A stretch of DNA of 43,735 nt from an uncultured Muribaculaceae bacterium (GTDB lineage: Bacteria > Bacteroidota > Bacteroidia > Bacteroidales > Muribaculaceae), in assembly GCA_947176745.1 (NCBI GenBank), contig CAMWRV010000020.1, forward strand, positions 1 through 43,735, written 5' to 3'. The notes below the pieces were generated by a model. That model searched no databases, had not been told where the DNA came from, and worked only from the letters and a program-made list of their open reading frames with translations. The position numbers and the translations under genes are program-made. Each line of letters starts with the position of its first letter. Position 1 is the stretch's first letter. Shown here in pieces: positions 1 through 8,475 of the stretch.

Positions 1-50
1 TAATTATTCTATTGCATTATTAACATCTTGAAATAAGTTTAAACAACTTC
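1..50. repeat. 50-bp inverted repeat, left copy
   Basis: Bases 1-50 are the exact reverse complement of bases 43683-43732, so the window is closed by the same AT-rich sequence in opposite orientations. The arm is perfect over 50 bases and diverges immediately after. Read on the minus strand it gives the end of a reading frame (CLNLFQDVNNAIE then stop); read on the plus strand it gives HLEISLNNF after an in-frame TAA. An hsdS tail lies next to the right copy. Invertible type I specificity genes are known to recombine through short inverted repeats, so this may be a recombination site, but no recombinase is present in the window. Confidence 0.85.
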
Positions 51-132
51 TATATGAAAATTCCATTGTTGGAGAGTCCAGATGCATTTCCTGACACGCT
101 AATAGAAGAATGGTAGCGAGCAACCATAGCAT
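4..132 (-). CDS. Possible small lipoprotein ending inside the edge repeat
   Basis: A 42-codon frame starts at ATG 132 and stops at 4-6. The N-terminus is hydrophobic and ends in a lipobox-like LLAC (Cys at residue 13), followed by a short polar tail. The last 14 codons lie inside the 50-bp inverted repeat. At the right edge the same tail (SCLNLFQDVNNAIE) is preceded directly by an in-frame TGA, so there it has no body. No promoter or ribosome-binding site is evident. I do not recognise a family. It could be a genuine tiny lipoprotein or a chance frame next to a recombination site. Confidence 0.25.
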   Translation of the reverse strand: MLWLLATILLLACQEMHLDSPTMEFSYRSCLNLFQDVNNAIE

Positions 133-150
133 TTTTTCATGATGTTTTTT

Positions 151-325
151 TTAGAGCTTGTTTAATAATAAATGTTACCGTCAGGGGGTCAGTCAGCGAG
201 CAGATTTACGCTTGCGATGATTGAGATACGGGGCTCCATAACGACTGAAGAGCAGGCGGACATGCCGGTGAATGACCGATCAGACGGTAATCTTTCTCAT
301 GATTTTAAATTTTTTTCAATTGGAT
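151..325. mobile_element. Truncated copy of the terminal-inverted-repeat element
   Basis: Starting with the end sequence AGAGCTTGTTTAATAATAAA, this stretch aligns base by base, with scattered differences and small indels, to the reverse complement of the right half of the complete element at 40591-40942. Shared internal blocks include AACGACTGAAGAGCAGGCGG and TGCCGGTGAATGACCG. Similarity fades after about 325, and no second terminal repeat occurs before ahpC at 483. It is therefore a one-ended or decayed copy. It carries no coding frame. The remaining bases 326-482 form the ahpC leader; I found no clear promoter consensus there. Confidence 0.75.
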
Positions 326-482
326 TAGACTCTTGATTCAACATATTCAGAGTCCGAACCTTGCGGCGGGGGGAAGTGTTTTAACCATGGAGAGGGAGAG
401 GAGATGTGTCTCTCTTTCCCCGGTGACGGCCATGCCGGTCGTCTCCGGCCAGACTGTGTAATAATTTAATAGAATTTCAACT

Positions 483-1070
483 ATGGAAGACAACAAGATT
501 GTAAAAGAACCGATCATCAATTCAAAACTCCCCGAATTCAAAGTGCAGGCTTATCAGAACGGAGAATTCCGGGAGGTCACCAACAAGGATATCGAAGGCA
601 AATGGGCGATTTTCTTCTTCTATCCGGCAGATTTTACTTTCGTATGCCCTACCGAACTTGAGGATCTTCAGAGCAAGTATGCCCAGCTTAAGGACATGGG
701 TGTGGAAGTGTTCTCTGTGAGCACGGATTCTCATTTCGTCCACAAGGCATGGCACGACACTTCCGACAGAATCAAGAAGATCGAATATCCCATGCTCGCC
801 GATCCGACAGGTCTGCTCGCTCGCGCTTTCGGAGTCATGATCGAGGATGAGGGCGTGGCATACAGAGGTACGTTCGTTGTCAATCCCGAAGGCCTTGTCA
901 AGATTGCCGAGGTGCAGGACAACAGTATCGGTCGTGATGCCGACGAGCTTGTCCGCAAGGTCGAGGCCGCTCTGTTCGTAGCCGGACATCCCGGTGACGT
1001 ATGTCCCGCCAAATGGAAGAAAGGAGCCGAGACTCTCAAACCAAATATCGATCTGGTCGGCAAACTCTGA
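483..1070 (+). CDS. ahpC: Alkyl hydroperoxide reductase subunit C (2-Cys peroxiredoxin)
   Basis: This 195-residue peroxiredoxin reduces hydrogen peroxide, organic peroxides and peroxynitrite in the cytoplasm and is recycled by AhpF, encoded 100 bp downstream. The peroxidatic cysteine lies in FTFVCPTE (Cys55). The resolving cysteine lies near the C-terminus in GDVCPAKW (about Cys174). Length is close to the family norm of 187-200. The start at 483 gives the usual short N-terminal extension before the thioredoxin-like core. The pairing with ahpF is the classical arrangement. Regulation by OxyR would be usual in Bacteroides, but I could not identify an operator upstream. Confidence 0.97.
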   Translation: MEDNKIVKEPIINSKLPEFKVQAYQNGEFREVTNKDIEGKWAIFFFYPADFTFVCPTELEDLQSKYAQLKDMGVEVFSVSTDSHFVHKAWHDTSDRIKKIEYPMLADPTGLLARAFGVMIEDEGVAYRGTFVVNPEGLVKIAEVQDNSIGRDADELVRKVEAALFVAGHPGDVCPAKWKKGAETLKPNIDLVGKL

Positions 1071-1099
1071 CAGGTTCCCCGATATTTGACATGCACGGC

Positions 1100-1125
1100 A
1101 AGGCTGTCCCCTGAAGGGCAGCCTT
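1100..1125 (+). terminator. Hairpin between ahpC and ahpF
   Basis: AAGGCTG pairs with CAGCCTT, extended by CCC/GGG with one bulged T, around a short loop. No T-run follows, so it is more likely a processing or attenuation hairpin that lowers ahpF relative to ahpC than a full terminator. The role is inference. Confidence 0.35.
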
Positions 1126-1172
1126 CTGTGGTAATATGATGACTATTTATATGAATCCTTACTGATAAGCCT

Positions 1173-2729
1173 ATGCTATTGGAAAAACAATTGCTCGACC
1201 AGGTGAAACAGGTTTTCGCCGGTCTTGGACATGATTATATTTTCAGGATCTCATATGATCCCGCGGCAGCCCCGGGCAAGGAAATGCTTGAGTTTTTCAC
1301 CCAGTTTGCGTCGACTTCGCCACGGATAGGAGTCGAATCGGAAGAAAGAGCCGTAGATGTGCCGTCGGCTACCCTTGTCCGCGACGGTGTGCCGACAGGC
1401 ATAACGTTCAGGTGCATTCCGGGTGGACATGAGTTTACGTCTCTGCTGCTTGCGGTGCTCAACGCCGACGGGCAGGGCAGGACTCTTCCCGACGAGCCTC
1501 TGCGCGAGCGGATCGCCAGACTGAAAGGGGAGATCCGGCTTGTGACCTACGTGTCGCTTGAATGCACGAACTGCCCTGACGTGGTGCAGGCTCTCAACCA
1601 GATGGCTCTCTTCAACGACAGGATAATTTCGGAGACTGTCGACGGCAATCTCGCCGTGGCAGAGGCCGAGAAACTCGGGGTTAAATCCGTGCCGACAGTC
1701 TATGCCAACGGTGAACAGATATGGGTGGGAAAAGGAGCGCTCGGCGAGATCCTTGACAAGCTTGAGGAGCGCTTCGGAAGCGATCAGCCGGCAGGTCCTG
1801 CCAAAGTCCACAAAGCGGATCTGATCGTTGTCGGAGGCGGCCCCGCCGGCGCTGCCGCCGCTGTGTATTCCGCCAGAAAAGGTCTTGACGTCGCTGTCGT
1901 GGCTCAGCGTGTGGGAGGTCAGGTCAAGGAGACGACAGGAATAGACAATGTGATTTCCGTGAAGCACACCACCGGCGAAAAGCTCGCCGCCGATCTCAAG
2001 GAGCACATGCTTGATTATCCGGTCAGGATCTACGAATCGCGAACCGTAGAGGAAGTCGATCTCAAGGGTGATGTCAAGAAGATCCGAGCCAAAGGGGGAG
2101 AGACGTTCGAGGCTCCGCAGGTCATCATCGCCACCGGAGCGCGCTGGCGCCGTCTGAATGTGCCCGGAGAGGATGACTACATAGGGCACGGTGTCGCTTT
2201 CTGCGTGCATTGCGACGGACCTTTCTTCACCGGAAAGGATGTGGCTGTCGTAGGAGGCGGCAACTCCGGCATCGAGGCAGCCATAGACCTTGCGGCAATA
2301 TGCCGTCATGTCGACGTGTTTGAGTTTCTCGACACGTTGAAGGCCGATACGGTTCTTCAGGAGAAGTTGCGAAGTCTCCCCAATGTCGATGTGCATCTTT
2401 CATCTGCTGTGAGCCGGGTTACCGGCGACGGCAAGACGCTCGACGGACTCGATGTCACCGACCGCGTGAGCGGCGAGTCGAGGCATTACGATGTGTCGGG
2501 AGTGTTTGTCCAGATCGGCCTTCAGCCGAATACCGAAGTGTTCGTGCCGCAGGTGCCGGCAAACCGCGCCGGAGAGCTTGAGATCGACGCCATGTGCCGC
2601 ACGGAGATCCCGGGAGTCTATGCTGCGGGAGACTGCTCGTCTGTTCCCTTCAAGCAGGTCGTGATCGCTATGGGCGAGGGGGCAAAAGCCGCGCTTGCCG
2701 CTTTTGATTATCGTCTGCGGTCGCTCTGA
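1173..2729 (+). CDS. ahpF: Alkyl hydroperoxide reductase subunit F
   Basis: This 518-residue FAD-dependent disulfide reductase uses NADH to re-reduce AhpC. The N-terminal domain is the tandem thioredoxin fold, with its redox pair in ECTNCPDV (Cys131 and Cys134; the first residue between the cysteines is Thr, where many homologues have His). An FAD-binding GGGPAG motif follows near residue 221. The thioredoxin-reductase-like redox pair is CVHCDG (Cys344/Cys347), next to a second dinucleotide motif GGGNSG. The C-terminal GVYAAGDC motif closes the FAD site. Length matches the family (about 520). It follows ahpC in the same direction and is closed by a strong terminator at 2783-2820. Confidence 0.97.
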   Translation: MLLEKQLLDQVKQVFAGLGHDYIFRISYDPAAAPGKEMLEFFTQFASTSPRIGVESEERAVDVPSATLVRDGVPTGITFRCIPGGHEFTSLLLAVLNADGQGRTLPDEPLRERIARLKGEIRLVTYVSLECTNCPDVVQALNQMALFNDRIISETVDGNLAVAEAEKLGVKSVPTVYANGEQIWVGKGALGEILDKLEERFGSDQPAGPAKVHKADLIVVGGGPAGAAAAVYSARKGLDVAVVAQRVGGQVKETTGIDNVISVKHTTGEKLAADLKEHMLDYPVRIYESRTVEEVDLKGDVKKIRAKGGETFEAPQVIIATGARWRRLNVPGEDDYIGHGVAFCVHCDGPFFTGKDVAVVGGGNSGIEAAIDLAAICRHVDVFEFLDTLKADTVLQEKLRSLPNVDVHLSSAVSRVTGDGKTLDGLDVTDRVSGESRHYDVSGVFVQIGLQPNTEVFVPQVPANRAGELEIDAMCRTEIPGVYAAGDCSSVPFKQVVIAMGEGAKAALAAFDYRLRSL

Positions 2730-2761
2730 TTCCGTTCTGTCTGCCGCTCCTGCTTTGACAT

Positions 2762-2775
2762 TTTTTTGTGGGATG
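2762..2775. repeat. TTTTTTGTGGGATGG motif, copy 1
   Basis: A T-run followed by GTGGGATGG occurs here after ahpF, at 21681-21702 after the flavodiiron gene and at 32096-32118 beside the DUF5106-like gene. Copies 2 and 3 share a longer core (TTTTGTGGGATGGGGTCTTA). No function is known to me. Confidence 0.5.
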
Positions 2776-2782
2776 GAAAAAG

Positions 2783-2820
2783 AACAGGCTGTGCCGTTTT
2801 CATGCGGCACAGCCTGTTTT
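2783..2820. terminator. Bidirectional intrinsic terminator, ahpF / BspA-like gene
   Basis: A perfect 14-bp stem (AACAGGCTGTGCCG with its complement) around an 8-nt loop is followed by TTTT on the plus strand and preceded by an A-run that gives a T-run on the minus strand. It lies between the convergent ahpF and the minus-strand LRR gene and can serve both. Confidence 0.85.
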
Positions 2821-2878
2821 GGATTCCGGATCTCCAGGCCATTGCGGCCGGATCCGGATTATTGTTTCAGAATTCTGA

Positions 2879-5848
2879 TCACTTCACTGCGACTTTGACC
2901 GTTCCGGCCTTGGTCACCTTGATATATACTCCTCTTTCTGAAGGATTGTCGACACGTACACCCTGAAGGTTGAAGTATACTGCTTCTGCGTCTGCATCTG
3001 ATCCGATCATGTCAACGCTGTCAGATCCGTTCGGGTCATTATAATCCTCGATATTGCTGAATTCTTTCCATACGTCGGCGCCGGCATATGATTCCTTGCT
3101 GTCGGCTGGCACATAGAGTGTGGCGTTGGCGAAAGTCTCTTCATCGAAGATCATGTCGGGCATTGACGCATATGTGAATGTCGGAGGTTCGGCGGCAAGA
3201 CATGTGATTTCAGCCAGTGCGGAGCAGCCGCTGAATGTCATGTAGCCGGTGAACTCTGTCACAGTGGAGGGGATGGTGATCTCGGTTAGTGCCGAACAAC
3301 CGTAGAATGTAGATGCTCCGATCGTCTCAAGTCCCTCGCTGAGAGTTATTGTCTCAAGACCGGTGCAGCACCAGAACGCCGAGCCGATCGATTTGACCGA
3401 AGCCGGAATTTCTACAGATGTCAGACCTGTGCAGTTTGCGAAAGTCTGGTCGCCGAGTCTCTCGAGAGTCTCAGGCATAGTCACTGATGTCAGTGACTTG
3501 AAGCCGTAGAAGTTGCGGGACAGAGCGGTGACTCCGTCGGGAATGACAAGTTCCTCCGCCACCTCCTCGTTGTTGAAGTAAACGTGACCCCAGTTGGCGG
3601 TGTTGGTTGGGAACACGTTGTAGATCGGGTTGGCGTTGCCGTTGGCGATCTCTACGGCGCACCATGCCGCGAGGTCTTCGATGTTGAGGGTTCTGAGGTT
3701 GGCTATGTTGCGGAACGCGTCGTTGCCGAGAGAGATCACCGATGCAGGGATGCTGATCGATGTGATCGCCCTATTGCCGTTGAATGCATCGGCTGCTACC
3801 GCGATCACATTGAATTCGTGATCCGATACGCTGATTGCCGAGGGGATGGAGAGAACTGTCAGATCCTCAACACATCCTGTCACTGTGGCGGTGAGCATCT
3901 CGGAATCAAGGCTGTAGTAGATGCCGTCTGCGGTTGTCTCGGAGGGAATTATGCCGGGATCGCCTTCGATTGTCATGAATTCTTTCCATACGTCGGCTGC
4001 CTTGTAGGCATCTACGCTCGATACCGGAACCTTGACCGTCACGTTTTCGAACGCGTCATCGTCGAATATCATGTCGGGCATCGACGCATAGGCGAAAGTG
4101 GGAGGAACTTCCGCATTACTTGTTATGGTAGTGAGGGCGTTGCAGCCGGAGAATGTCATGTATCCGGTGAATTGCTCAAGTGATGCGGGAAGAGTGATTT
4201 CGGCAAGTTTCTTGCAGCCATAGAATGTAGATGCGCCGATTGTCTTGATTCCTTCGCAGAGAGTCACGTTCTCAAGACCGGTGCAGCTCCAGAACGCTGA
4301 CCCGATGCTCTCAACCGAGCCGGGAATGCGGATCGAAGCAAGTGCCGCGCAGTTTGCGAAGCTCTGGTCGCCGAGAGTCTTGAGAGTCTCGGGCAGTGTC
4401 ACTGATTCGAGAGGCTTGAAGCCATAGAAGCTGCGAGAGATTGATGTCACTCCTTCGGGAATCACTAGCGTTGTGCTGACCTCCTCGTTGTTGAAGTAAA
4501 CGTGACCCCAGTTGGCGGTATTGGTCGGGAACACGTTGTAGATCGGGTTGGCGTTGCCGTTGGCGATCTCCACAGCGCACCATGCCGCCAGATCCTCGAT
4601 ATACAGGGTCTTCAGATTGGCCACGTTGCGGAACGCGTCAGTGCCCAGAGTCCTGATCGAGGAGGGAAGTGTGATCGAAGTCACGGTCTTGTTGCCGTTG
4701 AATGCGTTGGCATTGACTCCGATGACTGCAAGTGTTTTTTCCTGCACTGTGATGGTGGCAGGAATGTCGAGGGTCGTGAGACCGGCCACGCATCCGGTCA
4801 CGACAGCGGTGAGGCTATCCTCGTCGAGGCTGTAGATTATGTTGCCCAGGGTTGCAGTGGTCGGGAACTCGTCGCCCGGAGTGCTACCTTCCGCTTCTGC
4901 TGTCTCGATGTTGAAATCCACGTTGATGCTGAATGCGGAGAGTGCGAGACCGTGTTTGTCAGCCGTACAGAAATATATGTTCTGCACGCTCATGGCCGTC
5001 GAGCTGTCGGAAGTGGTGTAGTTCATTGTCACTGCTCCCTGGTTGAGGTCGCCCATCAGGTAATAATAGCCGTACTGGCTGCTGTTGTCTACAGGCGTGC
5101 TGCCGCTGATGGTCGCGGTCTTGGCCGAGCTGTCGAACAGTACGGGTACGGTGTAGTTGCAACCGTACATGACGTTGCTCAGTCCGACGACTTTCAGCGA
5201 GCTGTCAGTGTCTTTTGTTACGATAAGTGGAGTCACAAATGTGCCGGAGTTAGCGGTGGCGAATGTCGCGCTTCCGTTAGCTTCAGTCATGACTCCGTCG
5301 AGTATGGCGTCATAAAGGGCGTTGCCGCCGTTGTATATCACTGTGGCGCATAAACCTCCGTCGAATGTTATGGTGTCATCTTCGACAGTGGCTGTAACGT
5401 CATATGTGTAAAGCGATGTGCCTCCTTCAAAGGCCCACAGGGTGACGTCGCCGAAGTTCGTGCTCTGGCCGATGACACCGCCGGTGCTTATTGTCACCGT
5501 TCCCGTAGATGCGTCGTAGGTGGCGGGGATGTCGCATCCGGCTATCATCTGTTTGAAGATGATTTCGCCTGTCGATGCTCCGGCCTCTACGTTTACTCCG
5601 GAGTTGTATTCATTGGTGCCGTCGTTGGAGACGAGAACGTAGGTCTTGCCTGTCAGTGAGGATGGGTGTTCACGTTCCGGGCTTTTTCTTGCTTTCTCAG
5701 GCAGATTCGCTGCTTTCTCTACAGTGAGCGCCAGAGGCCTGGGTGTCAGTGCGCGTCCGATGAGTGGTGTTTCCTGCAGTTGCGCGGCGGCGGGTAATGA
5801 TGAGGCCGCGATCAACATGCCGAGTGTGAATGTAAATTCTTTTCTCAT
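2879..5848 (-). CDS. Secreted BspA-like leucine-rich repeat protein with internal duplication
   Basis: This 989-residue protein starts with a Sec signal peptide (about residues 1-22, ending in PAAAQ). Residues to about 330 are unique and Ser/Thr/Asp-rich. Two consecutive LRR_5 (BspA/TpLRR) blocks follow at about 337-630 and 643-935, each with the CTGLE-type repeat units and each ending in VWKEF. The blocks are offset by exactly 918 bp (306 codons), and long stretches are almost identical in DNA, such as the segment coding DLAAWCAVEIANGNANPIYN. The C-terminal tail contains VYFNLQGVRV, common at the ends of secreted Bacteroidales proteins. BspA-family proteins are surface adhesins, but the ligand here is unknown. 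A good promoter lies at 5950-5981. Confidence 0.88.
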   Translation of the reverse strand: MRKEFTFTLGMLIAASSLPAAAQLQETPLIGRALTPRPLALTVEKAANLPEKARKSPEREHPSSLTGKTYVLVSNDGTNEYNSGVNVEAGASTGEIIFKQMIAGCDIPATYDASTGTVTISTGGVIGQSTNFGDVTLWAFEGGTSLYTYDVTATVEDDTITFDGGLCATVIYNGGNALYDAILDGVMTEANGSATFATANSGTFVTPLIVTKDTDSSLKVVGLSNVMYGCNYTVPVLFDSSAKTATISGSTPVDNSSQYGYYYLMGDLNQGAVTMNYTTSDSSTAMSVQNIYFCTADKHGLALSAFSINVDFNIETAEAEGSTPGDEFPTTATLGNIIYSLDEDSLTAVVTGCVAGLTTLDIPATITVQEKTLAVIGVNANAFNGNKTVTSITLPSSIRTLGTDAFRNVANLKTLYIEDLAAWCAVEIANGNANPIYNVFPTNTANWGHVYFNNEEVSTTLVIPEGVTSISRSFYGFKPLESVTLPETLKTLGDQSFANCAALASIRIPGSVESIGSAFWSCTGLENVTLCEGIKTIGASTFYGCKKLAEITLPASLEQFTGYMTFSGCNALTTITSNAEVPPTFAYASMPDMIFDDDAFENVTVKVPVSSVDAYKAADVWKEFMTIEGDPGIIPSETTADGIYYSLDSEMLTATVTGCVEDLTVLSIPSAISVSDHEFNVIAVAADAFNGNRAITSISIPASVISLGNDAFRNIANLRTLNIEDLAAWCAVEIANGNANPIYNVFPTNTANWGHVYFNNEEVAEELVIPDGVTALSRNFYGFKSLTSVTMPETLERLGDQTFANCTGLTSVEIPASVKSIGSAFWCCTGLETITLSEGLETIGASTFYGCSALTEITIPSTVTEFTGYMTFSGCSALAEITCLAAEPPTFTYASMPDMIFDEETFANATLYVPADSKESYAGADVWKEFSNIEDYNDPNGSDSVDMIGSDADAEAVYFNLQGVRVDNPSERGVYIKVTKAGTVKVAVK
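3045..3922 (-). repeat. 918-bp period LRR duplication, C-proximal unit
   Basis: This unit is homologous to 3963-4840 at a constant offset of 918 bp. Matching landmarks are the SLD codons (3911 and 4829), AACGTGACCC (3581 and 4499) and GAATTCTTTCC (3059 and 3977). The middle is nearly identical and the flanks have diverged, which suggests unequal conservation or gene conversion in the core. Confidence 0.85.
3963..4840 (-). repeat. 918-bp period LRR duplication, N-proximal unit
   Basis: This is the partner of 3045-3922. Both units keep the reading frame, so gain or loss of one unit by homologous recombination would change the protein by exactly 306 residues. Confidence 0.85.
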
Positions 5849-5949
5849 AGTTTTTCGATAATGCCGGTTAGCTGCTTGCCGGCGTGGAAAAATAATACGG
5901 ATTTGAAGACGGACAGCTCATAATGCCGTCATCAGAGAATTCTCATGTG

Positions 5950-5981
5950 CAAATATATATTTTTTAACTTTTATATCCAAA
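5950..5981 (-). promoter_or_regulatory. Promoter of the BspA-like gene
   Basis: On the minus strand TTTG (5978-5981) lies 20 nt upstream of TATATTTG (5950-5957), an exact match to the Bacteroidetes -33/-7 consensus. The predicted leader is about 95 nt. The rest of 5849-6142 is AT-rich and holds only this promoter and the terminator of the next gene. Confidence 0.7.
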
Positions 5982-6082
5982 TTTTATAATTTGTATTTAT
6001 CCATATATCTGTTGAAATATTGTAATTGTTGCATATTGTTTGCATACAGGTGGTGATAATGGAATTGAAAGTGGTAAATGAC

Positions 6083-6118
6083 AAAAAAAAGAACCGCCCT
6101 CTTTGTGAAGGCGGTTCC
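6083..6118 (-). terminator. Intrinsic terminator of the EF-G-like gene
   Basis: GAACCGCC (6091-6098) pairs with GGCGGTTC (6110-6117), followed on the minus strand by eight Ts. It lies 25 bp after the stop codon at 6143. Confidence 0.8.
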
Positions 6119-6142
6119 GGTCGTCAGTATCGCAGAATGTGA

Positions 6143-8299
6143 TTATTCTTCGGTCTGTGTCTCGGCGTACTCTTTGAGAAGTTTCTCCTGAACGTCGCCT
6201 GGCACGAGCTCGTAGCTTGCGAACTTCATCGAGAAGCTGCTTCTTCCTCCGGTGATCGAGCTGAGCGAAGTCGAATAGCTTGACATTTCCTTCAGGGGAA
6301 CCTTGGCGTTGAGTTTCTCGATGCCGTTTTCTGACTCCATGCCCATGATGATGGCGCGGCGTCCCTGCAGATCGCTCATCACGTCGCCCATCGTGTCGCC
6401 AGGAGTGAGAACCTCAACATCATAGATCGGTTCGAGAATCTTCGGATTGGCCTGACGGAAAGCCTCGCTGAATGCGTTGCGGCCGGCCAGACGGAACGAG
6501 ATCTCGTTGGAGTCTACCGGGTGCATCTTGCCGTCGTAGATCATGACGCGCACGTCGCGGGCGTATGAGCCGGTGAGGGGACCCTGCTCCATGCGGTCCA
6601 TCAGACCCTTGACGATGGCCGGAATGAAACGCGCGTCGATCGATCCGCCGACCGTGCAGTCGTAGACCACGAGCTTGCCGCCCCATTCCAGAGGTATTTC
6701 CTGCTTGTCGCGCACCTTGAGCTTGAACTCCTGGTTGCCGAACTTGTAGCTGTCGGGTTCGGGCATCCCTTCAGTATAAGGCTCGATGATAAGATGCACC
6801 TCGCCGAACTGTCCCGAACCGCCCGACTGCTTTTTGTGGCGGTAATCGGCGCGGGCTGCCTTTGTGATTGTCTCGCGGTAGGGAATACGCATCTCTTCGA
6901 ACATGATGGGAAGTTTCTCATTGTTCTCGATGCGCCATTTGAGTGTGCGGAGGTGGAATTCTCCCTGGCCTTTCACAAGAGTCTGCTTGAGTTCCTTGCT
7001 CTGTTCGATGACCCATGTGGGATCCTCCTCATGCATGCGCGTCAGTATGGCCGACAGTTTCTCGCCGTCGCTTTCGGTGACCGGTCTGATGGCGCGGACA
7101 TATTTCGGCGCAGGATATTTGATGAAGTCGAACTGATACTCACAGCCTTTCTCGTCGAGGGTGTTGCCTGTGCGCACATCCTTGAGTTTGACTGTGGCGC
7201 CTATGTCGCCGGCCACAAGCGAGTCGATCGGATTGCGGATCTGGCCGCAAACGGTGAATATCTGTGCGAGTCGCTCCTTGCCTCCGCGTGTGGCGTTCTC
7301 AAGATCGGCTCCGGCCTTCAGTGTGCCGCTCATCACCTTGAAGTATGACACCTCACCGATATGCGGCTCGACCGATGTCTTGAAGAAGAATACAGATACG
7401 GGGCCGTCGGCGTCAGGCTTCACCTCGACACCGGAGGTTGTGACAGGCGCCGGCATGTCGCTCACGAACGGACATACGTTTCCGAGGAATTCCATGAGTC
7501 GGCGCACTGCCATGTCTTTTGCGGCCGACAGAAGTACGACAGGGTAGATCGAACGGTCCACAAGACCCTTGCGGATACCCTCGCGCATCTCGTCTTCGGT
7601 GAGACTGCCCTGCTCGAAAAATTTCTCCATGAGAGTCTCGTCGTTCTCTGCGGCAGCCTCGACGAGGATCTGGTTGAGTTCGCGGGCCTTGTCAAGCTGG
7701 TCTGCCGGAATGTCGCTGATCGTCGGGACGCCTCCTTCGGGACCCCACTCATATTTCTTCATGAGCAGCACATCGATCATCGAGTGGAAGCCCGGTCCTG
7801 ACTCAAGGGGATATTGTATCTGAACCACACGCGGGCCGAACGAGTCGCGAAGCTGCTCCAGCACATTCTCGAAATCTGCTTTCTCCGCGTCCATCTGGTT
7901 GACAGCGAAGATGATCGGTTTTTTGAGGGCGGAAGTGGTGCGGAATATGTTCTGTGTGCCCACCTCCACGCCATACTGGGCGTCGACAAGTATGAGACCC
8001 ATGTCGCACACTCCGAGTGCGGTGTAGGCGTTGCCGACAAAGTCGTCAGCCCCCGGGCAGTCGATTATATTGAGTTTCTTGTTGTTGAATTCGGCATTGA
8101 AAACCGTTGAGAAAACCGAGTAGCCATACTCTTTCTCAACGGGGAAATAGTCGGATACGGTGTTGCCTGCGTCAACCGTTCCGCGACGTTTTATAACTCC
8201 ACACTCGTAAATCATAGATTCGGCGAGTGTGGTTTTCCCGGCGCCCTTCGATCCAAGCAGGGCGATGTTCTTGATTTCATTCGTTTTGTAAATCTTCAT
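6143..8299 (-). CDS. EF-G-like translation factor with degenerate GTPase centre
   Basis: This 718-residue protein has the full elongation factor G architecture (G domain, domain II, domains III-V ending near YELVPGD). The P-loop is GSKGAGKTT (16-24), not the usual AHVDAGKTT. Switch I reads EYGYS, where EF-G has ERGIT. The G3 motif is DCPGADDF (80-87), so the catalytic His of DTPGHVDF is Ala84. NQMD (136-139) replaces NKMD. Bacteroides species carry a second EF-G (EF-G2) reported to act without GTP hydrolysis and to matter in the gut; this protein fits that group. It could also be a ribosome-rescue or protection factor. It stands alone, with its own terminator. Confidence 0.85.
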   Translation of the reverse strand: MKIYKTNEIKNIALLGSKGAGKTTLAESMIYECGVIKRRGTVDAGNTVSDYFPVEKEYGYSVFSTVFNAEFNNKKLNIIDCPGADDFVGNAYTALGVCDMGLILVDAQYGVEVGTQNIFRTTSALKKPIIFAVNQMDAEKADFENVLEQLRDSFGPRVVQIQYPLESGPGFHSMIDVLLMKKYEWGPEGGVPTISDIPADQLDKARELNQILVEAAAENDETLMEKFFEQGSLTEDEMREGIRKGLVDRSIYPVVLLSAAKDMAVRRLMEFLGNVCPFVSDMPAPVTTSGVEVKPDADGPVSVFFFKTSVEPHIGEVSYFKVMSGTLKAGADLENATRGGKERLAQIFTVCGQIRNPIDSLVAGDIGATVKLKDVRTGNTLDEKGCEYQFDFIKYPAPKYVRAIRPVTESDGEKLSAILTRMHEEDPTWVIEQSKELKQTLVKGQGEFHLRTLKWRIENNEKLPIMFEEMRIPYRETITKAARADYRHKKQSGGSGQFGEVHLIIEPYTEGMPEPDSYKFGNQEFKLKVRDKQEIPLEWGGKLVVYDCTVGGSIDARFIPAIVKGLMDRMEQGPLTGSYARDVRVMIYDGKMHPVDSNEISFRLAGRNAFSEAFRQANPKILEPIYDVEVLTPGDTMGDVMSDLQGRRAIIMGMESENGIEKLNAKVPLKEMSSYSTSLSSITGGRSSFSMKFASYELVPGDVQEKLLKEYAETQTEE

Positions 8300-8417
8300 A
8301 AGATATAAGATTTTAAGAGTTTTGGTGGCGTTTATACGGTCGGATCAGGATGTGGTTTCCTTTTTCCGTCCGCAATTTAGTAAAAATTGTGCTATTATCT
8401 GTAAACTGTTTTTATGT

Positions 8418-8451
8418 TTTGTAACATATTTAGCAAATTTTGTTATTTTTG
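8418..8451 (+). promoter_or_regulatory. Promoter of hemW
   Basis: TTTG (8418-8421) and TATTTTTG (8444-8451) are separated by 22 nt, slightly longer than usual. The predicted leader before ATG 8476 is about 20 nt. Confidence 0.55.
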
Positions 8452-8475
8452 CAAGAAAATTGACATTCGAATTTT

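Noticed and set aside
24-116. Plus-strand fragment reading HLEISLNNF followed by YMKIPLLESP at the left edge
   Set aside because: It shares its first nine residues with the frame entering the HsdS remnant, but it has no start, stops at 116 and the rest matches nothing I recognise.
4502-5353. Plus-strand open frame of 283 codons (and another at 3584-4183)
   Set aside because: Both lie antisense to the LRR protein, whose repeats, signal peptide and codon pattern explain the sequence. They have no recognisable domain.
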